From NCBI RefSeq assembly GCF_009877435.1, contig NZ_WXEX01000003.1:248001-312000 (forward strand): a stretch of DNA of 64,000 nucleotides. Direction: 5' to 3'. The notes under the pieces are model-generated. The model ran no database searches, had not been told where the DNA came from, and saw only the letters and a list, made by a program, of their open reading frames with translations. Shown piece by piece: positions 23,056-32,540 of this stretch. How positions within the stretch are numbered: the stretch's first letter is position 1; every line of letters starts with the position of its first letter. The translations under genes and the position numbers were made by a program. This stretch comes from Heliomicrobium gestii. Lineage in GTDB: Bacteria > Bacillota > Desulfitobacteriia > Heliobacteriales > Heliobacteriaceae.

Positions 23056-24780
23056 CTATGCGATGCTGTCGCCGCTGTCGTCCTTGTCTACCGAGGCCCG
23101 CACCTGCGTCAGCGCCACCGCGAAATCCTCTCCCGTGATCCGGATGGCGCTGGTGAAGTCGCTGGAGAGGGAGGCCGGCCAGCGGTCCATGTCCGGCCCC
23201 AGCGCCCGGGCCACCGCCATCAATGCCGCCTTGGCGCAGAGGGCGGCAATGTCGGCGCCGGTGAAGCCCTGCGTCTTTTCCGCTAGGTCGTTGATGTCGA
23301 CCGTCCCTTCCAGGGGCATCTTGGCCGTATGGAGCTTAAAGATCTGCAGGCGGTCCTCCAAGGTCGGCACAGTTACGCGGACACGGTAATCAAAGCGGCC
23401 GGGGCGAAGGAGGGCTTTGTCGAGCACGTCCAGGCGGTTGGTCGTGGCGATGACGACGACCTGGGCGCGCCGGTCAAAGCCGTCCATGAGGGAGAGGAAC
23501 TGGGCCACCAGGGTTGCCTCGAAGGAGGTCGTCGTCCGGCTGCGGTCGAGGGCGAAGGCGTCGATCTCGTCAAAGAAGATGATGCTGGGGGCCTTCTGCT
23601 CGGCCTGGGCGAAGAGTTCGCGCAGGCGTTTTTCGCTCTGCCCGTGGAGGGAGGAGAGAAACTCCGGTCCCTTGACGGCGAAAAAGGTGGCCTCCACCTC
23701 GTTGGCCACGGCCTGGGCGAGCAGGGTTTTGCCGCAGCCCGGTGGTCCGTAAAGCAAGACGCCCTTTGGCGGCGTGATGTTGAGGGTCCGCACCAGATCC
23801 GGGTAGCGCAAAGGAAGTTCGACGGCCTCGCGGAGCAGGCGCAGTTCTTCCTTTAAACCGCCCACATCGGCATAGGTGACCTTGCCCGGTTTGACGGGGC
23901 GGAAGAAATCTTCCATGGAGCCGTCCAGGGGATGGGAGACGGGGGGGTGAGAAGACGAAGGCCCAGACGAAGCCCCAGACAATGCAGCAGAGGAAGCGCC
24001 GCCAAAGTCATCGGCCACCTTCGGTTTCCCCGAAGGCGACGACGCAGTCCTTGTGAGCGAGCGCGATTCGTCGACGCGGACGCTGGTCATGCTGGTGTCC
24101 ATGTCAAAGCGGCCGTGACCGGCCCGCCCCAGCGGCGTCCGGACGATGCCGGTCACCGTCGTTCCCGCGTCGTCGAAGCGATACTCCCAGTCGCCGTCCT
24201 TGCGCGGATTAATCCCATCCGGGAGGCTGGCGACGCGAAGGTTGACCCGCTGCCAGTCCAAGGCAGGACAGGCGACACAGCCGGACGATGCGGCCAATTG
24301 TTCCACCATGGTGTGAACCGCCCCTTTGTCCGTATGAAAGACGCCGTCACCGTCGACCTCGCCGTGACGGTACCAGCGGGGCCCGTCGGGCTCGCTCCAG
24401 TCCACATCATCGACGATGAGGAAACGGCAGCCGGGGAAAAAGAGCGCCTGTTCATCGCGGGCCGTCATGCCGACGCTGCGCCCGTCACAGTAAAAACCGG
24501 CGTCTCGGACCTTCAGCCGCTGTTCCAGGCAGGTGATGATCTTATCCAGTTGTTCTGGCGAGATCGCTTTTCCGGCGGCCGTGATGGCCGTGATCGGCCA
24601 CTGGCGAGCTTTTTTCCAGAACTCGCACAATGGGGCATGATCCTTGTCATCTGCGGAGAAACAGGCGCGGTAACCGCCGTTGTCTGATTTGGCGACATGG
24701 GAAAACTGTCGCCGCAGGCCGATCGAGGCCAGGGCAGAAGGGGAGCGAAATTCGATCACGAGATGATTTGTTGTATCCAT
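23056..24780 (-). CDS. CDC48-type AAA ATPase with novel N-terminal region
   Basis: A 574-residue protein. Residues about 315-560 are one AAA+ module: Walker A GPPGCGKT, Walker B IIFFDEIDAF, the second region of homology ATTNRLDVLDKALLRPGRFD, and the helical lid GFTGADIAALC. This resembles CDC48/p97 and proteasomal ATPases, which unfold proteins. Residues 1-230 are a domain I do not recognise, with Cys at several sites including GCVACPALDW, then a Ser/Pro-rich linker (about 250-290). Only one AAA domain is present, unlike p97. No protease is adjacent. ATG 24780 has a poor ribosome site. It is a stand-alone gene. Confidence 0.85.
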   Translation of the reverse strand: MDTTNHLVIEFRSPSALASIGLRRQFSHVAKSDNGGYRACFSADDKDHAPLCEFWKKARQWPITAITAAGKAISPEQLDKIITCLEQRLKVRDAGFYCDGRSVGMTARDEQALFFPGCRFLIVDDVDWSEPDGPRWYRHGEVDGDGVFHTDKGAVHTMVEQLAASSGCVACPALDWQRVNLRVASLPDGINPRKDGDWEYRFDDAGTTVTGIVRTPLGRAGHGRFDMDTSMTSVRVDESRSLTRTASSPSGKPKVADDFGGASSAALSGASSGPSSSHPPVSHPLDGSMEDFFRPVKPGKVTYADVGGLKEELRLLREAVELPLRYPDLVRTLNITPPKGVLLYGPPGCGKTLLAQAVANEVEATFFAVKGPEFLSSLHGQSEKRLRELFAQAEQKAPSIIFFDEIDAFALDRSRTTTSFEATLVAQFLSLMDGFDRRAQVVVIATTNRLDVLDKALLRPGRFDYRVRVTVPTLEDRLQIFKLHTAKMPLEGTVDINDLAEKTQGFTGADIAALCAKAALMAVARALGPDMDRWPASLSSDFTSAIRITGEDFAVALTQVRASVDKDDSGDSIA

Positions 24781-25058
24781 CGGTCATACCTCGAATTCTT
24801 TTATGGAATGTTCACGGAATATGTTCAAATATACCAAGCACCCCGGCGGGATGTCCACTAGGAAAGCGAAAAGAACGACAGGACTGCACGCCTAGTCGCT
24901 CTTTCATTTTTTAAACAGACTTTTACCGTTCTTTAACGAGCCAGTAAATCTTGGATAATAGTCGCCCGTTACGATGGAGGGGACAACAGGTCTAGCTGAA
25001 TGGAACTACCGCAACGCCACGGCGGTAAAGAACAACGAAGAAGAGAGGTCTTGACAGC

Positions 25059-25955
25059 ATGTTTACCCAGTTTTTTGGCAACTACCTTCTCGAACGGAAC
25101 TTGCTCACGATGGTTCAATTGGGCGAGGTGTTGACCCAGATGAAACATGTCCGGGCGCGCCTGGGCGTCCTGGCGATCGATGCTGGATATATGACAGGGG
25201 AGCAGGTCGACTACATCCACAGCCTGCAACGGCGACAAGACAAGCGCTTTGGCGAGCTGGCCATCCAGGAAGGATATCTGGACGCAGCCCAACTGGAAGA
25301 GCTGCTGGCCAATCAATCGAGCAGTTATCTCGCCCTGAGCCAAGTGCTAGTCGATAGCGGCTGCTTCACCTACGATCAGTTGTCCCATCTGCTCCATGAA
25401 TTTAAGGAACAGTGCAACATCAGCGATCGCGATTTTGAAGCCTTGAAAAATGACGATCTGGATGCCATGGTCGATGCCTTCTTGAACCTCGACCCACTGG
25501 AGGAAAAGGAACTCTGCCGCGCCGCTTTCCTGAGCTTTGTCAAGAACACCTTCCGCTTCATCGAAAGCGACTTCCGCTTTGCCCAAGGCCAGTTCGGCGA
25601 TCAGTTCTCCTTCCACCGGCTGATCTATACGACGATGAGCGGCGACTACGACCTGTGCGTCGGATTGGCCGGCGATCAGGCGGTGTTCGAACAGTTTTCC
25701 TCCCGCTTCAGCGAAGGCCTGGGTGTCGCCGATATCGACATGCACGATTCCCTCGGCGAGTTCCTCAACGTCACCTGCGGCCTCTTTCTGGCCTCCCTCT
25801 CCAACCAGGGGATCGATCTGGAACTGCAGCCGCCCGCCTTGTGCCAGGAAAAAGCGCTGTCAAACCCACAGGGCCTCTTCTCCATCCCTGTTCACCTGCC
25901 CTTCGGTCGGATCGATTTTATCTGTAGTCGAGGAATCCCTGCTATCACTGAGTGA
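25059..25955 (+). CDS. MshEN-like / CheX-type phosphatase protein
   Basis: A 298-residue protein with two recognisable parts. Residues 68-91 (RFGELAIQEGYLDAAQLEEL, then LANQ) fit the MshEN motif RLGxxLxxxGxxxxxxLxxxLxxQ that binds cyclic di-GMP; a second weaker copy precedes it (RLGVLAIDAGYMTGEQVDYI). Residues 175-298 resemble CheX/CheC phosphatases, with the catalytic pattern D230-xxx-E234-xx-N237 in DSLGEFLNVTCG. It lies 21 bases upstream of a CheY gene, so it probably dephosphorylates that CheY under cyclic di-GMP control. The cyclic di-GMP link is inference from the motif. Confidence 0.72.
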   Translation: MFTQFFGNYLLERNLLTMVQLGEVLTQMKHVRARLGVLAIDAGYMTGEQVDYIHSLQRRQDKRFGELAIQEGYLDAAQLEELLANQSSSYLALSQVLVDSGCFTYDQLSHLLHEFKEQCNISDRDFEALKNDDLDAMVDAFLNLDPLEEKELCRAAFLSFVKNTFRFIESDFRFAQGQFGDQFSFHRLIYTTMSGDYDLCVGLAGDQAVFEQFSSRFSEGLGVADIDMHDSLGEFLNVTCGLFLASLSNQGIDLELQPPALCQEKALSNPQGLFSIPVHLPFGRIDFICSRGIPAITE

Positions 25956-25976
25956 CAACAAGGAGGTTTGCGAGCC

Positions 25977-26339
25977 ATGGCGCGCATTTTGATCTGTGAC
26001 GATTCCAACCTGTCCCGAGGCAACCTGAAAAAGATACTGACCGCCAAAGGACATGAGATTATCGGTGAGGCTGTCAACGGCGAAGAAGCCTGCAAGAAAT
26101 ACGGTGAGTGCAAACCCGATCTGGTCACCATGGACATCACCATGCCGAAAATGGACGGCATCACCGCGCTCAAGAAAATCATCCAGGAAAACCCCCGGGC
26201 CAAGGTGATCATGATCTCCGCCTTGGGCCAAGCGCCAAAGATCTTAGAAGCCGTCAACAGCGGCGCCAAAAACTATGTGACCAAGCCGTTCGACGCCAAC
26301 AAGGTCCTCACCGCCGTGGATGAGGTATTGAAAGCCTAA
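25977..26339 (+). CDS. cheY: CheY-type response regulator
   Basis: ATG 25977 is placed 9 bases after AGGAGG (25961-25966). The 120-residue protein is a single receiver domain: acidic pair in ICDDSN, phospho-acceptor Asp53 in VTMDITMPKMDG, Ser/Thr switch in MISALG, and Lys in VTKPFD. No output domain, as in CheY. It sits between a CheX-like phosphatase and a CheA-like kinase, its likely partners. Whether it reaches a flagellar motor is unknown; no motor genes are in the window. Confidence 0.93.
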   Translation: MARILICDDSNLSRGNLKKILTAKGHEIIGEAVNGEEACKKYGECKPDLVTMDITMPKMDGITALKKIIQENPRAKVIMISALGQAPKILEAVNSGAKNYVTKPFDANKVLTAVDEVLKA

Positions 26340-26397
26340 GGGCGGGTCGTCTTTTGCCGGAGGCATGGGATGGATCGGACGAAAGGGGTTGATTCCT

Positions 26398-28353
26398 GTG
26401 GCCGTAATGGAAGAGATGCTCCTCCACCTGCCGGAAAGCAGCGGTCTTTTGGAGCGGGAAGACACCGGCGACCACGTTGACGTCCATATCGCCAAACTGA
26501 TGCAAGAGGCGCCTGTCGTCGATGTGAACGAACTGGGCAGCCGTGTGCTGGCGATCTTCGAAGCCGATGAGAACACGGAAGGCATCGTCGTGTTGAAGCT
26601 TGGCCGGGCTGTGGGTCTGATCATGCGCAACAGCTTTTACCGCACGATCGGCCAGCAGTTCGGGCGGGAGGTCTTTCTGACCCGCCCCGTGAACCGGGTC
26701 ATGAACAAACAGCCGCTGATCGTCACCCCCGGCACGGACATCACCCAGATCGGCATGCTGTCCATGAGCCGCGATCAGGAGAGCCTCTATGATTTCATCC
26801 TGGTGGAGGAACAAGGGCGCTATCTCGGCGTCATCAGCATCCGCCGCTTCATGGTGGAACTGTCCAAGCGCAGGGAAAAGCAGATCCGGCTGCTGGAAAA
26901 GCAGAAGAAAACCATCAAAAACCTGATGGACAATGCCGGTCAAGGGTTCCTGTCTTTCGGACAAGACCTGATCATTTCCAATGAATACAGCCTTGAATGC
27001 GTCGGTATTTTCGGGAAGGAGATCGGCGGCCTCAATGTTCTCGATCTGTTCGGAAGCTATCTTTCGGAAGAGGAAGGGGAGACGGCCGCCGGGGTGCTGA
27101 AAGGGCTCTTCCACGCCAAGAACAGCCTGGAGACCCATGTGTACATCTCCTTGCTTCCCGGCGAAATCATAGTGGCGGAAAAGAGCATCCACTGTGCATA
27201 CAAGGTCATCCCCCAATGGGAACAGACGACGGTGATGGTCATCCTCACGGACATCACCGAGAAAAAAGCCCTCGAACAGAAGATGGTCGAAGAGAAAAAC
27301 AACCTGAAGCTGGTGCTCAAGGCGCTGGCCTGCCAGAGCGACATCATCAACGGCATGGAGGCTTTTCGCGAGTTCTTTGCAAAAACAGTGCCCGAGATCT
27401 TGGAGAGCGACTGCGCCGCCCCAGAGAAACTGTCTGAGATCTACCGCGCCGTCCACACCTTCAAGGGCGATTTCGGCCAGTTCTATCTCTCCCACACGGC
27501 AGAACACCTCCATGAACTGGAAGACCGCCTGTCCCGGTTGGTCGACTGCGCCGATGCGACCACAGCGGCCATCGAGGAGATCATGGGCTCTGTCGATAGT
27601 GACCGTTGCCTCGCCCGCGACCGGGAGATCATCACCGAGATCCTGGGGGAAGGCTTTTTCTGTCAGAGCCAGACCTTCGCCGTCAGTCTCGACCGGATCA
27701 TCGAGATCGAACGGCGCGCCGCCGGCGCCTTCTCGGAAGAGGAGCAGCGAGCGGAATTGCTCCTCCTGATCAAGCGACTCCGTTGCACCAACGTCAAGGA
27801 CATCCTGGCGCCCTACCAGGAATATGTGCAAAGCCTGGCCGAACGGCTGGAAAAAGGCGTCGAACCGCTGGAGATCCGCGGAGACGACATCTTCATCGAC
27901 AAAACGGCCTATGTCCGGTTCTGCAAATCCCTCGTCCATGTCTTTCGCAACATCGTCGATCACGGCATTGAGGACATGGACAGCCGCAGCGAGTCGGGCA
28001 AGCCCGAAAACGGAACGATCCGCCTGGAACTGAAGGACCTGGGCGACGGGTTCACCCTTAGCATCGCCGATGACGGCAAGGGGATAGACCCTGACCTGAT
28101 CCGGACGAAGGCGGTGGAAAAGGGGATTTTCTCAGAGGAAGCTGTCGCCGGACTCTCGGAAAAGGATGTCATCGAGATCATCTTCATGGACCGGTTTTCC
28201 ACCAAAGACGAAGTCAGCATCCTTTCCGGTCGCGGTGTCGGGATGGCCGCCGTCCGGGCCGAGGTGGAAAGCCTGGGGGGGAGCGTGGAAGCGCGCTCTG
28301 AGGTCGGAAAGGGAACGGAATTCCTTTTTCGCTTGCCCTATATCGTCGGTTAA
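26398..28353 (+). CDS. CheA-like histidine kinase with CBS and PAS input
   Basis: GTG 26398 is preferred because AAAGGGG lies 9-10 bases upstream; ATG 26365 overlaps its own ribosome site. About 651 residues: a CBS-like pair (about 30-160, ending GRYLGVISIRRFM), a coiled segment, a PAS domain (about 180-290), a histidine phosphotransfer domain with His353 in AVHTFKGDF, and a HATPase of the CheA type (FRNIVDHGIED, DDGKGIDPD, GRGVGMAAVRAEVE). The CheW-like P5 domain of true CheA is missing, so coupling to a receptor array would need another route. Follows cheY by 58 bases in the same operon. Confidence 0.82.
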   Translation: MAVMEEMLLHLPESSGLLEREDTGDHVDVHIAKLMQEAPVVDVNELGSRVLAIFEADENTEGIVVLKLGRAVGLIMRNSFYRTIGQQFGREVFLTRPVNRVMNKQPLIVTPGTDITQIGMLSMSRDQESLYDFILVEEQGRYLGVISIRRFMVELSKRREKQIRLLEKQKKTIKNLMDNAGQGFLSFGQDLIISNEYSLECVGIFGKEIGGLNVLDLFGSYLSEEEGETAAGVLKGLFHAKNSLETHVYISLLPGEIIVAEKSIHCAYKVIPQWEQTTVMVILTDITEKKALEQKMVEEKNNLKLVLKALACQSDIINGMEAFREFFAKTVPEILESDCAAPEKLSEIYRAVHTFKGDFGQFYLSHTAEHLHELEDRLSRLVDCADATTAAIEEIMGSVDSDRCLARDREIITEILGEGFFCQSQTFAVSLDRIIEIERRAAGAFSEEEQRAELLLLIKRLRCTNVKDILAPYQEYVQSLAERLEKGVEPLEIRGDDIFIDKTAYVRFCKSLVHVFRNIVDHGIEDMDSRSESGKPENGTIRLELKDLGDGFTLSIADDGKGIDPDLIRTKAVEKGIFSEEAVAGLSEKDVIEIIFMDRFSTKDEVSILSGRGVGMAAVRAEVESLGGSVEARSEVGKGTEFLFRLPYIVG

Positions 28354-28485
28354 GCGGGCTGAGAACACCAAGCCGTCTCCGAATCTGAAATCGCAATTTC
28401 CATGAAACACGTTGCATCGAATCGTGATGATTGATCGACATGTTATTCAGCAGGAACGGTGTGCCCGCAGTTGAAAGGTGGTATC

Positions 28486-29754
28486 TTGCGGAAGATGACT
28501 GTTGGCGACAAAGGCAGGCTGTTGCTCGTCACAGCCGTGGCCCTTCTCAGCGCGTTGGGCGCAGGCGCGGCTCTATTTATTTCCGGTCCCTCGACAGCGG
28601 TCATCTTCATCGTGATCGCTGCGTTCACCACCGGGCTGTTGGGTTTTTTCGCTGTCCAAAACGGCATTCAAATGGAGGCAGTCCGAGCGTTTTTAGCAGA
28701 AAATAGTTGGTTAAAACCAAGCGCTTCGATTCCTCTTCCTGCACATTTTTCCTCTCTATCTCCTTCTCTGGTTGAACAACTGAAAGAGTGGGCCGAGGGG
28801 CGGGAGCAGTCCCTCTCACACCTTCGCGCCATCGTGGAAGAGTTGGCGACAACAGCCAGTGAAATGCCGACCCATCTTGACCGCCTTTCCTTCGCTGCGT
28901 CCCGGACAGAGGAGCATGACGGACAGGCGACTGCTGCTGCGCAGGAGCAGAACCAGTTCGTAGAACGGGTGCGGAAAGACTCCTCGGAAATCGCTCAGGC
29001 GATCGAAGCCCTCGCCGAGAGCGCGGCGGCGTCCAGCCAATCGGCGACCGATGCCTTTTCGGCGGCTGAAGCGGGCTGGAATTCCATCATGTCCGTCGTC
29101 AGCCAGATGGAGGCCGTCAGCAATGCTTCCCTCCGTACGGCCGGCATCATCCAACACCTGGGCGGCAAATCAGGACAGATCAGCCAGTTCGCGGACGTGA
29201 TCACCAACATCGCCGACCAGACGAATTTGCTGGCCTTGAATGCAGCCATCGAAGCGGCCCGGGCGGGAGATCAGGGGAGAGGGTTTGCTGTCGTCGCCGA
29301 AGAGGTGCGCAAGCTGGCAGAGAGTTCGGCAAAGGCCGCGCGGGAGATCACCGTCCTTATCGCGGAAATCCAGGGGGACACGCTGAAAGCGGTTGCCTCT
29401 ATGGAAGCAGGCGGGAGAGAGGTGGAGGAAGGCGCTCAGTTGGCCCGTGACGCCGGCGCCGGCTTTGAATCCATCGCCGATCTGGCAAACAATACGGCGA
29501 CCCAGATCCATGATGTGACAGCGACGATTGAACAGATCGCCAAGGCCAGCCGCGATATGGCCGACGGCATCGACCACATTGGCGGTTTGAAATCAGAAGA
29601 GTCCACGGGAGCGTCCCCAGAGATGGGAGCGCCTACTAAGGAAGAGATCAGCCGGAACCTCGAGCGGGAAGCGGCCCGGCAACAGGCGCAGGCATTGACC
29701 GAATTAATGATGAGTCGAATAGCCGAACTCCGGCTGGCGATTGAGGCAGAGTAA
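28486..29754 (+). CDS. Methyl-accepting chemotaxis-like protein
   Basis: TTG 28486 has AAAGGTGG at 28474-28481; ATG 28495 is an alternative. About 422 residues. Two close transmembrane helices (about 8-55) with almost no extracellular loop, then a cytoplasmic signalling domain whose hairpin tip is [36 protein letters not shown]. There is no sensor domain and no clear HAMP, so it may sense a membrane or cytoplasmic signal. It ends the signalling operon with the phosphatase, CheY and kinase; the 132-base gap leaves room for its own promoter. Confidence 0.85.
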   Translation: MRKMTVGDKGRLLLVTAVALLSALGAGAALFISGPSTAVIFIVIAAFTTGLLGFFAVQNGIQMEAVRAFLAENSWLKPSASIPLPAHFSSLSPSLVEQLKEWAEGREQSLSHLRAIVEELATTASEMPTHLDRLSFAASRTEEHDGQATAAAQEQNQFVERVRKDSSEIAQAIEALAESAAASSQSATDAFSAAEAGWNSIMSVVSQMEAVSNASLRTAGIIQHLGGKSGQISQFADVITNIADQTNLLALNAAIEAARAGDQGRGFAVVAEEVRKLAESSAKAAREITVLIAEIQGDTLKAVASMEAGGREVEEGAQLARDAGAGFESIADLANNTATQIHDVTATIEQIAKASRDMADGIDHIGGLKSEESTGASPEMGAPTKEEISRNLEREAARQQAQALTELMMSRIAELRLAIEAE

Positions 29755-29814
29755 AACAGATAATAGCGCCATAAGAGAGCGGGATCGATCTTCGTGTTGC
29801 GCCTGATCCCTTGT

Positions 29815-29845
29815 AAAAACCGTCCAACGAGTTTGGGCGGTTTTT
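29815..29845 (+). terminator. Terminator of the chemotaxis-like operon
   Basis: AAAAACCGTCCAA pairs with TTTGGGCGG across CGAG, followed by TTTTT at 29841-29845. Confidence 0.85.
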
Positions 29846-29972
29846 GTCATTCCAGAACGGGCATACGAAGACAGAGGATTTTTGCTAGAAAGCGAGAAAA
29901 GATGGATAGAAGGTGAATAGAGGATCAATCATGAGTGGTTAGAGAAATACGATTTTATTGGGAGATGATCCG

Positions 29973-31001
29973 ATGAACTACCGGCACTTGGGGAAGACAG
30001 AACTGACCGTATCGGAACTCGGCTTTGGCGGGATCCCCATCATCCGCCTCGACACGGCGGAAGCCATCAAGGTGTTGCAACGGTCTTTTGAGCGGGGCAT
30101 TACCTTCTATGACACGGCCAACGCCTACCGGGACAGTGAAGACAAGATCGGTCAGGCCTTTCAAGGGATGCGCCACAAGGTGGTCATCGCCACCAAGACG
30201 GGCATGCGCGACGGCAACGGGGCGCTGGCCCACCTGGAAAAGAGCCTGCGCATGCTGCGCACCGACTATATCGACCTCTACCAACTGCACCAAGTCTCCC
30301 AGGAGAGGGATTGGGAGGCCCTTACCGCCCCCGGCGGCGCCTTGGAGGTCATCGTCAAAGCCCAGGAAGCGGGGAAGATCCGCCACATCGGCGTCACCTC
30401 CCATAACCGCCAGATGGCCATCAAATTGATCAAAACCGGTTATTTCACGACGATCCAGTTTCCCTTCAACTTCATCGAGGACGCCGCCAAGGACGACCTC
30501 TTCCCGTTGGCGCGGGAGATGGACCTGGGCATGTTGGCCATGAAACCCTTTGCCGGCGGCATGATCGACAATGCCGCATTGGCCTTCAAGTTCCTGCGCC
30601 AACATCCCGATGTCCTCGCCATCCCTGGCTATGACTCCGTCGCGTCAGTCGACCAGATCGTCGCCTTCTATGACAGCCCCAACGTGGTGACCGGCGATGA
30701 CCTGGCGGCGATGGACCGCTACCGTCAAGAGTTGGGCATGCAGTTTTGCCGGCGTTGCGAGTACTGCCAGCCCTGTCCCCAGGGCGTGATGATCACCCCG
30801 GCCATGGGCTATCAGGTGCTCGCCAAACGCATGGCGCCGCCGGTGGCCGTCGAGTTCCTGCGCCGCCCCATGGAGACGGTTCCCAACTGCACCGCCTGCG
30901 GCGCTTGTGTGAAGAAATGCCCCTACAACCTGCCCATCCCCCAGATGCTGAAAAAGCATTATGACATGTGGGAGGGCCACCGGATCGAAACAGGGCTTTA
31001 A
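29973..31001 (+). CDS. Aldo/keto reductase with C-terminal [4Fe-4S] domain
   Basis: ATG 29973 has GGGAG about 8 bases upstream. The 342-residue protein has an aldo/keto reductase barrel in residues 1-250 (FYDTANAYRDSED with the catalytic Asp/Tyr, ATKTGM with Lys, YQLHQV with His) and a C-terminal iron-sulfur part with CRRCEYCQPCPQG and CTACGACVKKCP. This matches the ferredoxin-linked aldo/keto reductases common in anaerobes. It reduces aldehydes or ketones with NAD(P)H; physiological substrate unknown. Single gene, convergent with the next. Confidence 0.9.
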   Translation: MNYRHLGKTELTVSELGFGGIPIIRLDTAEAIKVLQRSFERGITFYDTANAYRDSEDKIGQAFQGMRHKVVIATKTGMRDGNGALAHLEKSLRMLRTDYIDLYQLHQVSQERDWEALTAPGGALEVIVKAQEAGKIRHIGVTSHNRQMAIKLIKTGYFTTIQFPFNFIEDAAKDDLFPLAREMDLGMLAMKPFAGGMIDNAALAFKFLRQHPDVLAIPGYDSVASVDQIVAFYDSPNVVTGDDLAAMDRYRQELGMQFCRRCEYCQPCPQGVMITPAMGYQVLAKRMAPPVAVEFLRRPMETVPNCTACGACVKKCPYNLPIPQMLKKHYDMWEGHRIETGL

Positions 31002-31035
31002 TCGAAATGGCCTGACGATCGCCTGACAAGAACGC

Positions 31036-32175
31036 TTACCTCTGCTCGATCCTCGTTGACACGATATAAGCATCCCTCTGTTTTTTCACCGTTAATGTAA
31101 GCGGTCGCCGGGCGGCCCAGCGGGGGCGATCCGGCAGCAGGCCGATTTCGGCTTCATCCCCCTTTTGTCGAAATGTTGTCCCTCCGGTGACGAGTTCCTT
31201 GTCATCGATGGATAAGACAAAGCGACCTTCATGGATGACATCGGCGGGCGACGCAGCATCGCCCGCTTTTTCCTGTTCCTGTTCTTTTTCCGGCGCAGCG
31301 CCGCCGAGAGCGGGGAGGGGCAACGGGGGATCAAACTGGGCAGCGAAGTGGCCTGTTCCCGAAGCGACCGTTTCCGAGACGGCGCCGAAGGCCCGCAAAG
31401 CCGGACGGCCCTTGTGTAAGGTGACGATCAGGTGGCTGCTTGCCGATTGCACAACCATTTGTTCCTCGCTGAGCGCCGTGATCCCATAGTCGATCTCCCC
31501 GCTGTTGAGCGCCCACCGCCAGCGTTCCCCTACAACCCCTTTTTCCGGCTGCTCCACCCACCGGATCTGCCGTTCGCCCGTGCGGAAGACGGCCATGTCG
31601 AAGACCTCCGAGTAGTACCCTTTGAGACCCGTAAAGAAAAAGGGGATCCAGATGCGACGAGGGACTGCAAACTCCTTCCCGGCGATAAGCAGCCGGGTTC
31701 GCTTTCCAGCCAGGGTGCTCCGCTGGCGGAACATGATCGGCAGGGAACTCTTGCGGGCATGTTGCCCCGGATCGATTGCCCCGCCCCAACGAGAGGATGT
31801 CTTGCTTGCGGCGACAAAGTCGAGCCGGACGGGTTCTCCCCGAAAAGAGTCAAAGGCGAGTTGGATGCGGACGATATCGGCTTCAACGGTTCGTCGGTAA
31901 CTGATGGGCCGGAAATGCATCTCTCGTTTGAGTCCTTCCCGCTGGAGTTGTTGAACCACCCGCTCATCATTGACATGATCGATCTGGGACTGGTCATGCA
32001 ACGTGATGATCGCCCGGATCAGCGGTGGGGAACCCTCACGGAGACGGATCATCGCTTCGAGGGATTCGTATTTTGGGTGTTCCCGCAGGTACACCATCAC
32101 ATGGGCATCATAACGGTGAAACACGAAAGAAAAGGGCTGGAGCAGGAGGCCCTGGAGTTGTTCAAGCTGGAACAT
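31036..32175 (-). CDS. Hypothetical protein of unknown family
   Basis: The start MFQLEQLQGLLLQPF at 32175 is supported by AAGGGAG about 9 bases upstream on the minus strand. About 379 residues. No domain recognised. It is rich in beta strands with many basic and aromatic residues, has an Ala/Glu/Gln-rich linker at about residue 285-310 (PEKEQEQEKAGDA), and no signal peptide or clear membrane segment. It sits alone between an aldo/keto reductase and a cyclophilin. Its length and gene-like codon use support it being real. Confidence 0.6.
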   Translation of the reverse strand: MFQLEQLQGLLLQPFSFVFHRYDAHVMVYLREHPKYESLEAMIRLREGSPPLIRAIITLHDQSQIDHVNDERVVQQLQREGLKREMHFRPISYRRTVEADIVRIQLAFDSFRGEPVRLDFVAASKTSSRWGGAIDPGQHARKSSLPIMFRQRSTLAGKRTRLLIAGKEFAVPRRIWIPFFFTGLKGYYSEVFDMAVFRTGERQIRWVEQPEKGVVGERWRWALNSGEIDYGITALSEEQMVVQSASSHLIVTLHKGRPALRAFGAVSETVASGTGHFAAQFDPPLPLPALGGAAPEKEQEQEKAGDAASPADVIHEGRFVLSIDDKELVTGGTTFRQKGDEAEIGLLPDRPRWAARRPLTLTVKKQRDAYIVSTRIEQR

Positions 32176-32540
32176 CGACAACACTCCCTTCCTTAGAACG
32201 GTGCATATCACCTCATCTATAAAGTATCCTTTTAGGACGTCGTATAAAGACGTCCTATATGAAGGTCGCTTTAGAACATCGTCATATCGACATGCGACAT
32301 TGTCAAAACGACATTGTCAAAACGACAAGCGACGTCGTTGAATCGGCAAGCTGAACTATGTATGAGCGGGGCTGCAACGCCTTTCACCGTTTCTTATTAT
32401 GTTGCGAAAGGGAGAACGGTGAGCCCTGATTGCGCATTTCCATTGATTTCTTTTCCTCCAGCGCGTACAGTAGGGAAGACGGGTTCGGAGCGCCGTCAAC
32501 GGGGCATAATTTGGATAAGAGAAGGAGATGACGTCCACCG
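32176..32540. other. Divergent intergenic region with palindrome and tandem repeat
   Basis: AGGACGTC (32234-32241) and GACGTCCT (32249-32256) form an exact palindrome. Two tandem copies of CGACATTGTCAAAA lie at 32295-32322, followed by a third partial CGACA. The region separates divergently transcribed genes, so regulatory binding sites are likely. Confidence 0.5.

Noticed and set aside
24940-25058. Cyclic di-GMP riboswitch upstream of the MshEN/CheX-like gene
   Set aside because: Some short hairpins occur but the conserved core of class I or II is not present.
32295-32322. CRISPR-like repeats
   Set aside because: Only two adjacent units without spacers and no cas gene.
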